Source of the DNA: Parus major
Lineage: Eukaryota > Chordata > Aves > Passeriformes > Paridae
Length of the DNA stretch: 64,000 nt
Direction: 5' to 3'
Assembly (NCBI RefSeq): GCF_001522545.3
Contig: NC_031776.1
Coordinates: 24,027,995 to 24,091,994, forward strand
Shown: one piece after another, positions 13,345 to 25,431 of the stretch
Numbering within the stretch: position 1 is the first letter of the stretch
Layout of the letters: each line of letters begins with the position of its first letter
Translations under genes and position numbers: made by a program
The notes under the pieces: generated by a model
Database searches by the model: none
What the model was told of the DNA's origin: nothing
The model's input: the letters and a program-made list of their open reading frames with translations, nothing else

Positions 13345-14511
13345 CCCAAAGGAAGCAAAGCCTCAGCCCAGATGGGAAAGATCTATGTCTTCCCATTCTG
13401 TTCTTTTCTTCCCACTGGCAGCACTGTGGAAGGTCCTTGAGAGAAGGGGGAAAACAGCATTTAACAGCTGGGACCTCTGTATCTCTTGTCTGTTCAGATT
13501 TGACCATTTACTTTTGGGCAAAGAAAGGGACAGACAAGTAGGACTAGGAGGTGCAGAGGATATCTGAACTAGACAACATGAGAGAGCAGGTGTGAGAGAT
13601 GCCACAGATGCACCAAGGATTTAATTTCCTGCTTGCTTTGTTGGATGGGACTGGGACTGTGCTTGTTACACTTGCATGAATCATTGAGAGTTAGAAGAGC
13701 AACCTCAGCTAGCTCATGAGCTCTGGTTATGAAGTTACAGGAAACAAAAGACTAGACTGTTTCACAATAAATTGGTAAACTTCTAGCCCTAGTACATGCT
13801 AAGAAAATCTTGAAAGCAACAATATATTCTAGAAGGTAGAAATAAAACATAAAAATCCAGCATGTCATTGAAAATGTACACAAGATTCCTGAATTCTTGG
13901 ATGACTACAAGTTAACTCTTCACAATCTATTATAAATATATTTTCCCTCTACTCCTTTGTACATGTAACTCTATAATCTCTTGTGTTTAAGTGATTTGTG
14001 GTCTATTTGTCTAAGGATTATTTGGTTCATCTAGAGTCAGCCATGAATACCTGTTTTTTCATCCCTTCTTACGTGACTGAAACTTTTGAAACATCCAATT
14101 AGTAGACAAGAAGCATCTTGCTTTTGTCTTAGTAAGAACACTTTTCAAAGAAAAGGAGATGAACAACAGAGAAGTTTGCCTACCAAAAAAAAAAGGTTAA
14201 CAGGAATAACATTTCTGAAAAAATCTGTTCCAGTATAAATAAATCTTCTCAACTGTTTGATGGGGACACAGAATTATGTAATATGATGGAATTGATTATT
14301 GAATAAGTATTTTGTTTCCAAAGGAGGGTAGGTTTTTTAAAGAATAACTTTAATTTCAGGATGGATATACTAATATGACCAGTGTTTCTAGAAAACTGTC
14401 CTAAAAATACAACTACCAAATTCTCCCAAGCACAGATGAGCTAGAAGAGAAATATAAACCTGAACAAATAAGGCCATATAAGTAGTTGAAAGGGTGGTGG
14501 GTATAAATACA

Positions 14512-14585
14512 TGTCTTTGTATACATATGCATACAGATATAGGGTATATTGTATATACATACACTCTGGGTGTGTATATATGTGG
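14512..14585. repeat. Degenerate TA/CA/TG microsatellite
   Basis: Alternating purine-pyrimidine sequence (TATACATATGCATACA and similar) with interruptions. A decayed dinucleotide array. Confidence 0.75.
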
Positions 14586-16380
14586 GTATAGCTAGAATTC
14601 AAACCCTTTTTCTATGTTTGGTGTTACTGAAGGAGTCTCTGCTTGCAGCTCCTACACATAAGTAAGGATTTGATGTCTGATTCTGCATGGCTGTGACCTT
14701 GTCACACATGTCCTGTATGTTGTGGACTGCCTCATAAAACTAGGTATTTTAAAAATGTAGTCCCCAGTAAAATAGGCATTTATCACTCACAGTAACAAAG
14801 AACTGTCTCAGGGTGTGTTCAAAAGCCCCCCTGCAACTTACTGATAAAAAGCTTAACTCTGTTTCAGGGCTTATCTGGAGAAAAAAGAGGTAGAGACCCT
14901 CATGAAATAACTGAATTTTTTTCCCTCTTAAGACGAAAAAGAGAGGAAGAGGAAAGAAAAATGGCCCTAAAACTCCAATGCAGCAGAACAAGTTTAACCC
15001 ATTGAGATTTTAAGTGAAGTTTTCTGCTTCATCAGGAAGAACCCTGTGGTGAAACATATGTCAGAAGAGAAGAAGATATGAGAAACTGTCCTCCTTTGCA
15101 TATGAGATGATTAATTAAGAGGAAAATCACTTAGCCAGCTGTCTCATTGGTGAAACTACACGTGCAAGGTACATCTGCAATAAGGGAGCAGTATAGCACA
15201 GGCAATGCATTTGATTTCCATGCTAACATAGCAGAGATAGGAATCTGGTGTGAATTAGATTGTGCTGACTCTTCAAGAAACACAGGAGTCCAGATTTTAT
15301 TTCAGCCTCAGATTATGAGCTGCATGTCTGTTGTGATAGCATTGCAGTGTTGGTACTTGATGCAGTTATCAGTTACAAATAAATTATCCAGAGAAGAGAG
15401 GCCTTTCCTCCACTCGTGTTCATAAATTGCTGACAGACAAAGCCTGATTTCTCCAAGTGACACTTTTCTCCATTCTCCAAGTAGTTTTTCAGAATGCTTA
15501 GCAGCTGGTGAATTTTTCATCTACTCATTACTGGGGTAATGCTGTCAAATTCATCTGACTTAGAAAAATAAGTAAGTAAAACACAACTGTCTGCTGCCCA
15601 AATACCTGCCCTCCTAAGGTGTTCCTATATTCTTCTCACTGTGGCATCTGGTTTTTTTCATGCATTTTCTATCACAACTTGTATGTGAAGCAAAAAATTG
15701 TAAACAAAGTTCCTACTTATGCCAAATGCTATTTTCAAACGTTTTCCGATCTTTCTGTGGGAAACAAGCAGGCCACTTACTAAATAACTTCTGAGCTATG
15801 CTTTTTCTTGAGCATGCATTACAGAATTAGGGAGTGGGAAGCAAAGAGCTGTTGCCCCAGTGAATCTACTGGAATCAAACCAACTCCTACCTCCCAGCTT
15901 TGCCCAGCTAGAAGCTGCCTCACCAGCAGTGTCTATGGAGAGCAGCCATTTCTCTTCCACCTGTAATCTCTCCTCTTTACCAGCCTTTTGAAGAAGAGGT
16001 GACTGTACAGCACCTAGCACAATCAGATCCCTCTGTTGGCTTGAATTTCTCTACACTATAGGAATACTAATCCCTCCTCAACAATAGAGACAGGCACTGC
16101 ACAGAGCACGCACACAAACAGACTTTCATTAGTGAATGCAGTCCTGAAAGCCTGTTTTACAAAAGACTTTGCTGATTGGACTCAGTCATTTGAACAGCGA
16201 TGGATACACAGTATATTATACAAGAGCCTAGAAAGAAAGGTGCAGCAGTATCAGCAATGAGATGCAGACACTGCATAATTCTGTAATATTAAAAGGCTTA
16301 AGCACACAACTAGCCATAATCTGAATCTCTAACATCTACTGTGTATTTTTTTTTTTTAAATTATGCCCAGAAATGCTGAA

Positions 16381-16720
16381 AATTGTGTATTTTGAAACAG
16401 CAGACTCCTATTTGGGTCGATAGCCTCCCTGTTCTCTCCAGCTCAGCGGTTTGCCAACATTTCTGCTGTTAATTACTGAAATTTCAGGTGCATCCTGAGC
16501 TTTTCAATTCCCAGACTTTCACATAAATATGTCAGACAATGAGGGCGTCAGGAGAGCCCTGGGGTACAAAGCCAAAATTTTCAATTCATATGCACAGTGG
16601 TGGGAAACAAACGTACAAGGAGAGACATTTAATTTACATAAATGCTTTTAGGATATGTTTTGAGATTTCTTTGCTAAAAAGGAGAGGTTATTATAATCTA
16701 TAGGTTTCCTTGTGCATAAA
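16381..16720. other. Repeat-free segment, candidate conserved noncoding element
   Basis: About 340 bp without repeats or long frames. It combines balanced composition, several isolated CpGs and many short A/T-core motifs such as TTAATTACTG and ATTTACATAAATGC. The texture resembles vertebrate conserved noncoding elements, but this is an impression from sequence alone. No alignment was possible. Confidence 0.2.
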
Positions 16721-19700
16721 TGCTGACAGGTTTACCAGTGAAGACCAGATTTTCATAATCAATAGCCTCTGTTTTTGTTTATCACTTACTGTCACAGGCA
16801 AGCACTTCTGTTGATTAAGGGCATTGAAATCACATATATTGCCAAGGTGTGAATAACACTATTAAAAACCTAAAGGGTTCATTCCAGGGTTTTCACAGGC
16901 CTTGTGTGAAAGGCAAGCGGTATTTATCCAGGAACACACAAAAGAACCAGTTTGCAGTCCCAAAATATATCTCATTATGAGTTAAAGATGTGGCAAGGCT
17001 GTTCTCAGAACCACAGTCCCTGTTCACAGCCAGAAGTCCCTCTGAAGCCACCTTTGCAAGGTTTCAGCCTCTCTGAGGGGACAGCCCATACTTTAGTGAC
17101 TTGTTTTGCCAGAAGCTCTATCACTGGGGCAGGTGGAGAAGCTTGGGCTGATGGAGCCAAGACCTCCTGCTTGTAAAACAGAGGCAGCAGCAGGCTGTGC
17201 TCCCCTGAGCAGGGCAGTGCCTGAGTTACTGCTGGAGGACAGCTGGTAATGCAGAGGGAGTGCATACAGCCCAAGAAGGCTGGTTTTGCTTCACCCTCTT
17301 CCTCCCCCTCTTCCTCCCTCTGCAGCTGGGGTATGGCCTGAGGACCAGCCTTGCTTCTTGGTTTCCCCTTGGGACAGTTCTTCTGTGCTGCACACATCCC
17401 ACTGCTTCCCTATCCCCCAGGAAGAGGGAGGGATATCTGTTGATGGATGAGGAGGAAGAGTAGCTTCCGCAAACTGCTCTCCTTAACCACTAACTCCTTT
17501 GCCAGCTGGCATTTGGAACATGAGACCCCAGATAAACTTTGCCAGGCTGCTGGGTGCAGATGAAATCCTGTAAATTGGTGAACACCTTTGACCCATAAAG
17601 ATGGCTTTGCATGGATCACCGCCTCCCCAGGTTGAACCTTTGACTTGGTGACGTTTATTGTCCTAATCCTCCACCTCATTTAAGCTGCCCCACTGCCTCA
17701 AAAAAGGGTCTAAAAGGAAGAGGGCAAAAGCTGCTAGCTGAATTGAGATTGCCAAAGCAGTGGAGTTCCTCAGGTTTCACAGCAGTCAGGCAGCTACAGC
17801 TTGTACATCTGAGCAGGAAGCAAATGCATCACAGAGTTACTGTCTCCCTCACCTCTGCTATGTGTACAGAGAGCCCACTCACATTCCTGGTGGATATCTG
17901 AGCTGGGCATGGGAAGTGCCCAAGGTGAGACAGTGGGACATCCCTATATAGAAGCAGAATACATTTACAGCTTTCACAGAGTTGAATATTTAAAATCTGA
18001 AACAGTACATGCTCCCCCCTGGGTTGACAGGATCATACTGCATTTATAGAATGAATAAAAATTCCTTATCAGACGTGGGTGAATACAAGGAGATAAGCAA
18101 AGTACATGAGCAATTAGGAAACTTAACACTGTTCAGTTTACATCAGTTGGCAGCTGCTCTCTGGTCTCACCTGCAGGTATTCAGCAAAGAATTAATATGT
18201 TCAGTATAGTCAAAAGTTTTTGATGATTATTTTATGCATTTTCATACCCATCTCAAAGATTTTCACTGTGACACTGAAGCAAATTTGTTTTCCCAATTAT
18301 TCTGCCTCTCTGGCAAACATCTGCTGTCCATGCTGCACAGTGCCTATCAATACACTGAACTTTCAATTGTTTCTTGTCTTGTTTCTTGCAAAAATAGCAG
18401 GAAATTTACTAGGAAATAAGACCCTTTTCCCAAAGACCTTCCCTCAAAACCTCAACCATTATCAATGCACCAAACTTGCATTATACAGAAATATAGTATT
18501 ATTAGATTTCCCTCTAACCTTTGTTCCAAATCTATAAATTTGATCCATCTATTAAAAAACAAAACAAAATGGAACCAAAAAATCCCCAAAGACAATATAT
18601 TGTGACTATTTTGCATCCAGAATTCTTCTAGCTGGATTGCAAGCACTTTATTTTCATGGAGAGAATCATATGATCTTAAAATAGTTCAAATTGAGAATTC
18701 TTGCCCACATTTTGGAAAAAAAGCTAAGAGAACCTGATGCATCTGTCGTTTTTCATTATGAGCAGACAAAAGGTCCTATGGGGCACTAACTCCTCATCCA
18801 GCTCCCACCTAGGGCCTTCTGTGGGGTCTGACAACCTGGTTCTGCCAGAGAAGTTGTTTGTAATGTATTCAGGTCTGTAGAGCTGGTCCTGGATGTGTCA
18901 TTTGTGTATTTGTGTATGACTGTCACTAAGTATACAAGACTGGGTCTGGACCCTTGCTGATATTCCACAATACACAAGAAGAACCTCAGTGAGTTATGAC
19001 CACCCTCCTGGACATGCTTGGAGAGCACCAATAACAGTAATTTACACAAGCTTTGCCAAACCCAAGCTCTCAGAATGCTGAATTAGCCTGCCTGTATCTT
19101 TCCTGGCTATAACAGAAAACAAGCTGCAATAGAAAACAAGCTCTAATATTCTAAACTGTAGAGGAAAGTAGAATACTAAAGGTAACATTTAATCTTTCCT
19201 GTTGGTTAGAACCTGCAAAAGGGACTAATGGGTAACTAGAAATTGCTGGTTGGGATTCCAGAGATTCTGCTTGCTGTGTCTTTTCCGCTGGATCAGCCTG
19301 CCTCATTCAAAGCCTGGGAAACATTGTCAGTGTCTACAGCCATACAGAACAAATATCCTTACAGCAGTATCTGGATCAAACCCTGAATTGCAGGCTGCTC
19401 CCAGCAGTGCTGTCTGTGCTTTCTGCCTTCATTGCTGATACCGTGGTAAGATAAATAATTCTGCTATTGGCAGCTTATTTATTAAAAATAAAACAAACAC
19501 GCTTTCTTGAATTAAAATAAGGAAGATCACACTAAAGCCATAAGAAAAAAAAAATAAATTGTAGCAACAAAAACTCAAGAATTCTTCACAGCTTATCAAA
19601 GCATAATCCACGTCCTGTACTTTACCTTTCTTTTTAATACTGTCCCAAAATGAACACTGTCATACTGCAGCTGAGTCTCTGTGCTCACTTGACTGTTTGG

Positions 19701-19914
19701 GCCAAATTCTCTCTTTTAAAATTTACTCAAATATGCAGAGTTATGCAAACAGAGGACTTGCCCTCCTGTACCCTCTCTTGCTGAAAAACCAATTTGCTTG
19801 TCCTTAAGCCGATGTTTCTAAATTTCCAGGAGCAGAAACACATTGTGGCTTTAAATATAGACTGTCAGTTTGTGGCTTGAGTCTCATGTTACACACAGAC
19901 AGCTTGAGACTCTA
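16721..19914. other. Unique DNA, no gene seen; GC-richer at 17.0-17.5 kb
   Basis: No convincing gene. Between 17,000 and 17,470 the sequence is GC-richer and contains a strong polypyrimidine tract ending in CTGCAG at about 17,320. This resembles a splice acceptor, but the frame beyond it has no recognisable domain and no matching donor was found. The minus-strand frame at 17,005-17,397 (130 codons) is low-complexity, being Glu-rich from the same tract. The rest is AT-rich and featureless. Confidence 0.5.
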
Positions 19915-20119
19915 AACGCAAGTTGGGCAGCACCATTACTATCTTAAAAAAGCGTCAGTACGCTTTCAAAATGCTCTATAACTTCATTCCTGAAGGCAGG
20001 GGGAGGGAAAAACATTCAAATGAAACTTTTCTAAGCTGGGGTTTAGGCGGAAACGTTACTAACTTTGCTTGGTCCTGTTCAGGAGCCAGAGTTTCCAGAG
20101 CCTGTTTCAGTTCTTCCCT

Positions 20120-20143
20120 CACACACGCGCACACACAAACACA
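20120..20143. repeat. (CA)n microsatellite with CpG interruption
   Basis: A CA repeat of about eleven units, interrupted by CGCGC and CAAACAC. Confidence 0.85.
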
Positions 20144-20293
20144 AAGAATTAAGAAAGAAAACAGCTTCTTCACAACTTTTTTCCTTCAGGATTAGTCTCA
20201 GACATTCCTTTTTTTTTTTTCTTCCCCCCATATGAAATGCATTAGACAATCTTTTCCTTAAGCGGCGGACTGATAAATCCACTCTCATTGTAA

Positions 20294-20313
20294 GGGGGGA
20301 GGGGGGGTAAGGG
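20294..20313 (+). other. G-run, potential G-quadruplex motif
   Basis: A run of six G, one A, seven G, TAA and then three G gives at least four G-triplets with loops of one to three bases. That satisfies the usual intramolecular quadruplex pattern on the plus strand. It lies 5 bp from the CACGTG E-box in the CpG-bearing patch. Confidence 0.7.
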
Positions 20314-21007
20314 TACTCACGTGGTTGAGATGTCGCATTGTTTTGGGAACTCATAATTTACGCCTTTGAAAAATGCCTTATTTGTGTTGACAGTCTCTCT
20401 TCCCTGCTCAGAACTGACGGCGGGATTGAACAGAACAGCTGGAAGAACCCAGGAAAATGCTCCTCTTGTTCGGGCTCTCCTTGCCTGGCTCCTGACCCCT
20501 TTACAACTGGAAAAGGAAACAGCACATGTGTCATTCTCTTTTGCCTGTGTAGCTCACATGAGCGGGGAGGGGCACCCATTTGCAGATAGCAGTAACTGTA
20601 TTCAAGTTTTGCAAGTTGGATGTATTCCACCCCTTTGCTTTTATTAGCCAGCAACCGGTGGAAAGAAAGTGCTCTTTTCATTCTTAGCCAAATCTAGACG
20701 CACCTATTAAATCCACTTCCCAAACCCCTATCCACTGCTGTTGATACTATTTCTGTAAAGTGCTGCTGCTGACTCCCTTTCCTAAAATGTCAACCATTAG
20801 TGGGTAGGATTGAAAGTAAGACTTCCAGTTTTTGTTGTGCATCATCCCCCTTAACAGTCTGACTGATTCACCTTTAACAGGTGAAAATTGAGGATGGCAT
20901 TTACTGGGTCAAAGTAGTTACGTCAGCATATACCATGAATCTACACTGTGCTCAAAACAAGGAGAACCTGTGGCTACAGCACAGGCTGAGGCACAAGTAA
21001 CTCCAGT

Positions 21008-21095
21008 CATGGCTCTGACACAGGCTTCCTATGGCACCTTTGACAAAACATTTAATCCTGCCCCAGTTTGCCACTGGTAGAATAAAGATGAGACA
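21008..21095 (+). mobile_element. Probable MIR/CORE-SINE relic
   Basis: The order of short matches (CTCTGACACAG, then GGCACCTTTGACAAAACATT, TTAATCCTG, CCCCAGTTTGCCA, and GGTAGAATAAAGATGAGA) follows the MIR-type SINE segment. In that segment a 'tgacct..ggcaagtcacttaacct' block precedes 'cagtttcc.catctgtaaaat'. The match is diverged, as expected of an element inactive since early amniotes. It is based on a remembered consensus. Confidence 0.45.
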
Positions 21096-22065
21096 CTAGG
21101 TTTCTTCCTAGTCTTGGTATTTATATTTTAATTTACAGGCTAGGGTTATTTATGAGTAAGATGTATTTATTGGGCTGCAGAGGTTAATTTGCATACTCCA
21201 CTGCAAGTTTTTCAGCCTGGACTACGGTGCCAGCTGCCTTGTTTGTATAGCTGCCATTTAAAGCTATCTGTTTGGCTGTCTGCATGCTGTGCTGCAGTCA
21301 GCACCATGTAGGCACTGTAAGTGTGCACACACAGCCTGTATGCAGCTGACATGGACTAGGACTTCTAGGTTATGCCAGAATAGGTGTAATTTTTGATGCA
21401 TAAGCCCTAAACACTAACAAGAGTGGACAAAGTTTCCATTTTCCTGGTGTCTGCTATGGAGTCAGGATGCCTGTGACAGCAGAAACACAGTAACCATCAG
21501 GATGGAAGTGACAAAAAACACAGTAATGAAATCCAGGCTGGGACCATCCTGTTTTGCAAAACTGTCACAGGATATTTCTGTGAAATCATCTCAGTGACCT
21601 CCTACAAGAAATCACTGCCGTGAACTTGGCTCACAGTGTTTATTTAACAGCTATAGGATGGAAAGAACAGTGGCTTATTTACGTGCCAACAGCAACTAAC
21701 AGCTTGTTTGTGAACATGGATGCAGTAAATTACTTCAAGTCAGAATTTCCACTCTCTGGGCCCATGGTAGAGAGCTCTGGAACATTTAGTGATAGAGCAA
21801 AGCAAGGCACAAAACAATGACAGGGAAATAATAGGAAAAACTCCTGACTTTGCTGCACTGGCTTCAGCTCTACAGCGTGACATTCATTTACACCTGATAG
21901 CTTCTCTATGAAAATACTGATGGGCATGTTTTTGATTATTGCTTCTGTGTAAGAAACACTGTGCACAATAAAAATTTGGGCTTTCTGTTCTGACTCATGA
22001 CAATTTTTGTCATGCAAAGTTTTTACATTTAAATCGTTCATCTTCATGATCAAGGACAAGTTAGG
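21096..22065. other. Unique DNA, no gene seen
   Basis: AT-rich sequence with no recognised repeat or exon. A minus-strand frame of 109 codons (21730-22059) has ordinary amino-acid composition but no recognisable motif or splice sites, so I do not call it. Confidence 0.5.
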
Positions 22066-22163
22066 TGGCCTTAGAGCAACCTGGTCTAGTGTAGGATGTC
22101 AGGAGGGTTGCAACTAGATGATCTAACCCAAACCATTGAATGATTCTATGATTCTGTGATCCC
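22066..22163 (+). mobile_element. CR1 LINE 3' end, plus strand
   Basis: GAGCAACCTGGTCTAGTG, followed by GGAGGGTTGCAACTAGATGA and a tail of ATTCTATGATTCTGTGAT, is the standard CR1 3' terminus. About 100 bp remains. Compared with the usual consensus, the block between the two motifs and the stretch after GATGATCT are each shortened, so the copy carries small internal deletions besides its 5' truncation. Confidence 0.9.
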
Positions 22164-25100
22164 TAAGAAATTTCAGAACTTCCAGTGAGAAAAGATTTCC
22201 TAGCTGCTGCAGATGATGTGAAGGATGATGGTAGTGATGGTTTTATCATGTTAGAGCCAGTGGTCTGGACTGTCTTAGGAATTTTGTGGCAAACTAGTCA
22301 AATTGGCATGCATGATTAGGTCCTGGTGCTTAACCCCTCTGCATCTGTGCAACACTACCTACATCTGTCTGTGCTCTTATTAAAGCTGCTCTCCCCTCCA
22401 CCAAAATCACTGGAGGAGTTACATCCAAGTTTATGGAGTATTCTGGCAGATCCAAATCACATGGGAAATTCCCCCTTAATGTGTTATCTTCACTTTTCTT
22501 GGGACTTCTTTCTTTGCTTATTGAGTAGACTGGGGTTCCTAGAAATCAGAGAACCATTTCCCAAGGCTGTTTGCTCTCAAACAGGCCATTAAAGAGACCT
22601 GCCTGACCTTTTCCACTCATTATTATTGAGAAATATGTGATGTTGACAAGGGCAGCAGCATGTAGCCCAGCATGCTTCTCATGCCCAGCCTGAGACTGGG
22701 CACTGAACAAAAAAAACATCTCAGTGCTCTCAGCCAACTGGTCATGACAGACAGGAGGCACCAAAGGAGCCCAGAGCAAAAGATGGGAGTGGAGTGCTGG
22801 TGGGAAAAATGTGTGATTAATCATTAATTTTCAATTTGACTGAACTCTCTCCTAATCTTTAAACAGCAATTGTTTCTGGCAAAAAACAAAAGCTCCCCAA
22901 AAGGATTAAAAGGAGAAGATAACAGAAGGGTATCAAAAAGTAATTTTTATCTAAGGACTGTAGCATTCATACAGCATTCAGCAGGTCTGTGGGTTAACAC
23001 AGGTATGTTAGGAAATGTGTGTGTCAGCTCTGTGGTTTTCATCAGCCAATTACTTGATCTTGAGGCCATGGTGTTCCCATTAACCTGCAGAAGAAGTATT
23101 GCTTTCCTGCCCTGGTGAATACTTTTGCATCTTCAGCCTTTGAAAGAGTCTTTTCCTGAGTAAGGAAATGAAAATTCCCTTTTTTTTCTCAGTAGTGCTT
23201 TCAGATGTGACAGCGCTTTCAGGTCCAAGAGTGTTAACTCAGAAGTGGGACCTCTTCTGCCTCCAATACTGCAATTTATCCTACTCCTCCTAAGCGCAGC
23301 TATCTAATGAATGCACGGTCAGGCCCACATAGTTGTTCTCTTTGATGCTATCTTGTTCCAAGATAAATGATATTTCACAGTCATTCAGGCTTGGCAAGCT
23401 GATGCCGCATGCAGCAGCTGTTGTTCCCAACAGGAAGGGAGGGTTTAGGCTGCACTCGGGGGAAAAGAAATAAATAAAACAAAGGAAAGAGGCTCTCTTC
23501 AGGAAGTTATGCTTTGCAACAACAGGACATCACACTAGAAATCCCTCTCTCTGATGGATTTTCTTGGCAAAACATAATGCAAAATCTGTAATCTCATCCT
23601 GTAAAGGCAATGGCAAGATTGAAAGAGGCTGAGTGGAGAGCTATCAATAATGTCCTTCCCTGCCCACCCAGCACAGCCTGCAAGCTTCAGAGGAGGATCC
23701 ATCTGAGGAGGATCCATCATCCAGACATTTGAGGAGAGGATGTAGCAGCAGTTGTGCCTGCTGTGAGCTCAAGATGGGCCTTGTGACAGTGCTGGTGGGC
23801 ACACTCAGATGAACCAGTGGCTCAGTGTCCCACTGGGCTGTGTGCCATGGTCACCTGGCCACCTGGTGGGAGAGGTGGTGCTGGCTTTCTCCTCTCCTTT
23901 GCTGGCTGCACACTTCAGGCTGTCTTAAACATGCTAAGCTGCTGAGCTGTGTGAGGTGGGGTGGAATCCCAAATTTGGAAGACTTTTTGCAGGTCAAGCA
24001 CAAGCAGAGATTTAACTGCTAGGCTGAATCCTGAAGGAAGGATTCTTCACTAGAAAGTATTTTGCTCTGGACATCCCATGAAATACTATTTTCTACTGAT
24101 TATCTTCCTCTCCATCTCTGTAAGGAATAAGAGCTTATTTATTTGTTACCTTGTGTGATGGTTTCTCCCCCCTGACTTATTTCCTTTCTGTTTCCCATTT
24201 ATTTTTGTGCTGAAAAGGTGAGGAATATTTGTCACAGACTGTATGGACCATCTCAGGTCTGGTGTAAAATCATGGAGAATGAAACCTTTGTGATGCAAAA
24301 GGGATCAATATAGGCTTATCACCCAGGATGGACTGTGATGATGGTATAACTCATGTTTTATGTGGTGCCTGTGCAGCCTGTGACTTTAAGTGCAGCAAGA
24401 TTGTGAAATCCTTGGAACACAGAGAAGGAATTTTCTGTCTGCATTCATAGCACTGAACAAGTTCTTGACCCTCATACAAGGCCAAAAGAGAAAAGTTTAC
24501 CCTGGAGATAAGAGATCAACTCTCCTTCCTACTTTGCATCCCAGGCATTTGTCTTTATTTTTACCACTCCTCTGACTTCTGCTTGAACCTTTGGAATATA
24601 TTCTTATCCATGGAACATGTACATCTCCTGCTTTGCCTTATTGCACAATTTGCAGTTAAAGGATGTAGTGTGCCTGTTTGTATTTCAGGTAGCCAGTTAA
24701 TCTGTTAATTTATTTGGGCCAAATTCTTTTCCATTTGTGCCTGTACTCAGGGGATCCTCTGGTGTCACTACAATGCAAATAGTTCTCAAAATGTGCCATC
24801 TCGCTGTGAAATGGAAATATAAGGGGACTCTACATCTGCCCTGTAGTCTGGTTCCTGGCTTTCCATGACCTGTGTTTCATTTAATGGCACCATGGAGAGA
24901 AGATGTGTAAGGTCAAGAGTTCAGTGGACAGTGGTGCAGAGTCTCTGTAACACTACAGTGTCGTCATGTCCAAAGATCAGACAGAATGTCTTAGAGCCCT
25001 TGCCTCCTCTCCAATCTAATTTCCAACACTGCTGGAAAACACATCTGCTCACACTTTAGACCAGTCAACAGGATGTTGACATACGGTTTGATAGTGCATA

Positions 25101-25431
25101 TTTGGAACAATGGTAATGTCATCTGGGTAGATGTGGAGTGGGTGAATCATATTATCAGAGCTTGCTGAGTTTAAGAAATCAGAGCAGGCTTTGACACATG
25201 GATTTCTCATAACAAAAGAACAAAATGATAAATAAAGTGAATCATTCTGCAATTTAAAACAAGAGGGAAGGCTTGCTCAAACAAAGCAGAATTAAACACT
25301 GGAAGTCATAATTCCTGGAGGATCTGGTGTAGTTGGACCTTCAGTTGGACTGAAAACCTTTACTCTTCCTTACATAGATGGTACTGTATGCACAATTTCA
25401 ATAAATCGGCTTTTTTAGTTGCTGCACATTA
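22164..25431. other. Unique DNA, no gene seen
   Basis: No exon or interspersed repeat was recognised. A short tandem duplication at 23690-23718 is listed separately. The 23.6-24.0 kb part is GC-richer, with short unrelated frames on both strands. Around 24,150-24,330 the sequence has a C-rich/T-rich texture that I could not assign. Confidence 0.5.
23690..23718. repeat. 14-bp tandem duplication
   Basis: GAGGAGGATCCATC occurs at 23690-23703 and again at 23705-23718, separated by one base. A slippage-type duplication. Confidence 0.9.

Larger units (their letters stand above)
12721..16380. other. Unique DNA, no gene seen
   Basis: No exon, RNA gene or interspersed repeat was recognised. It contains a purine-rich GA tract at 13284-13344 and a degenerate TA/TG tract at 14512-14585, listed separately. 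Open frames reach only about 90 codons and overlap on opposite strands, as expected of noncoding sequence. Confidence 0.55.
19915..20700. promoter_or_regulatory. CpG-bearing patch with E-box and G-run: candidate promoter or enhancer
   Basis: This is the only part of the window where CpG dinucleotides cluster: about sixteen in under 800 bp, against long CpG-free stretches elsewhere. Examples are at AACGCA, AGCGTC, GTACGC, GGCGGAAACG, CACGCGCAC, AGCGGCGG, GACGGCGG and AGCGGGG. It also holds a CACGTG E-box (20318-20323), a long G-run (20294-20313), a CA tract and a T-run. On the minus strand, CACGTGAGT at the E-box also reads as a passable splice donor, 30 bases downstream of a short ATG frame. 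Weak CpG promoters of long noncoding RNAs or first exons can look like this, but no TATA box, known first exon or recognised protein was found. An unmethylated enhancer is an equal alternative. Confidence 0.35.

Noticed and set aside
14512..14585. Promoter TATA elements in the TA/TG tract
   Set aside because: The TATA strings are part of a decayed dinucleotide array, with no initiator, CpG or transcript start context.
17005..17463. 130-codon minus frame and a splice-acceptor-like polypyrimidine tract on the plus strand
   Set aside because: Both arise from the same C/T-rich low-complexity sequence. No donor, partner exon or recognisable protein follows.
20358..20681. 107-codon minus-strand frame in the CpG patch
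   Set aside because: It overlaps several open frames on the plus strand, has no motif, and the surrounding signals are better read as regulatory.
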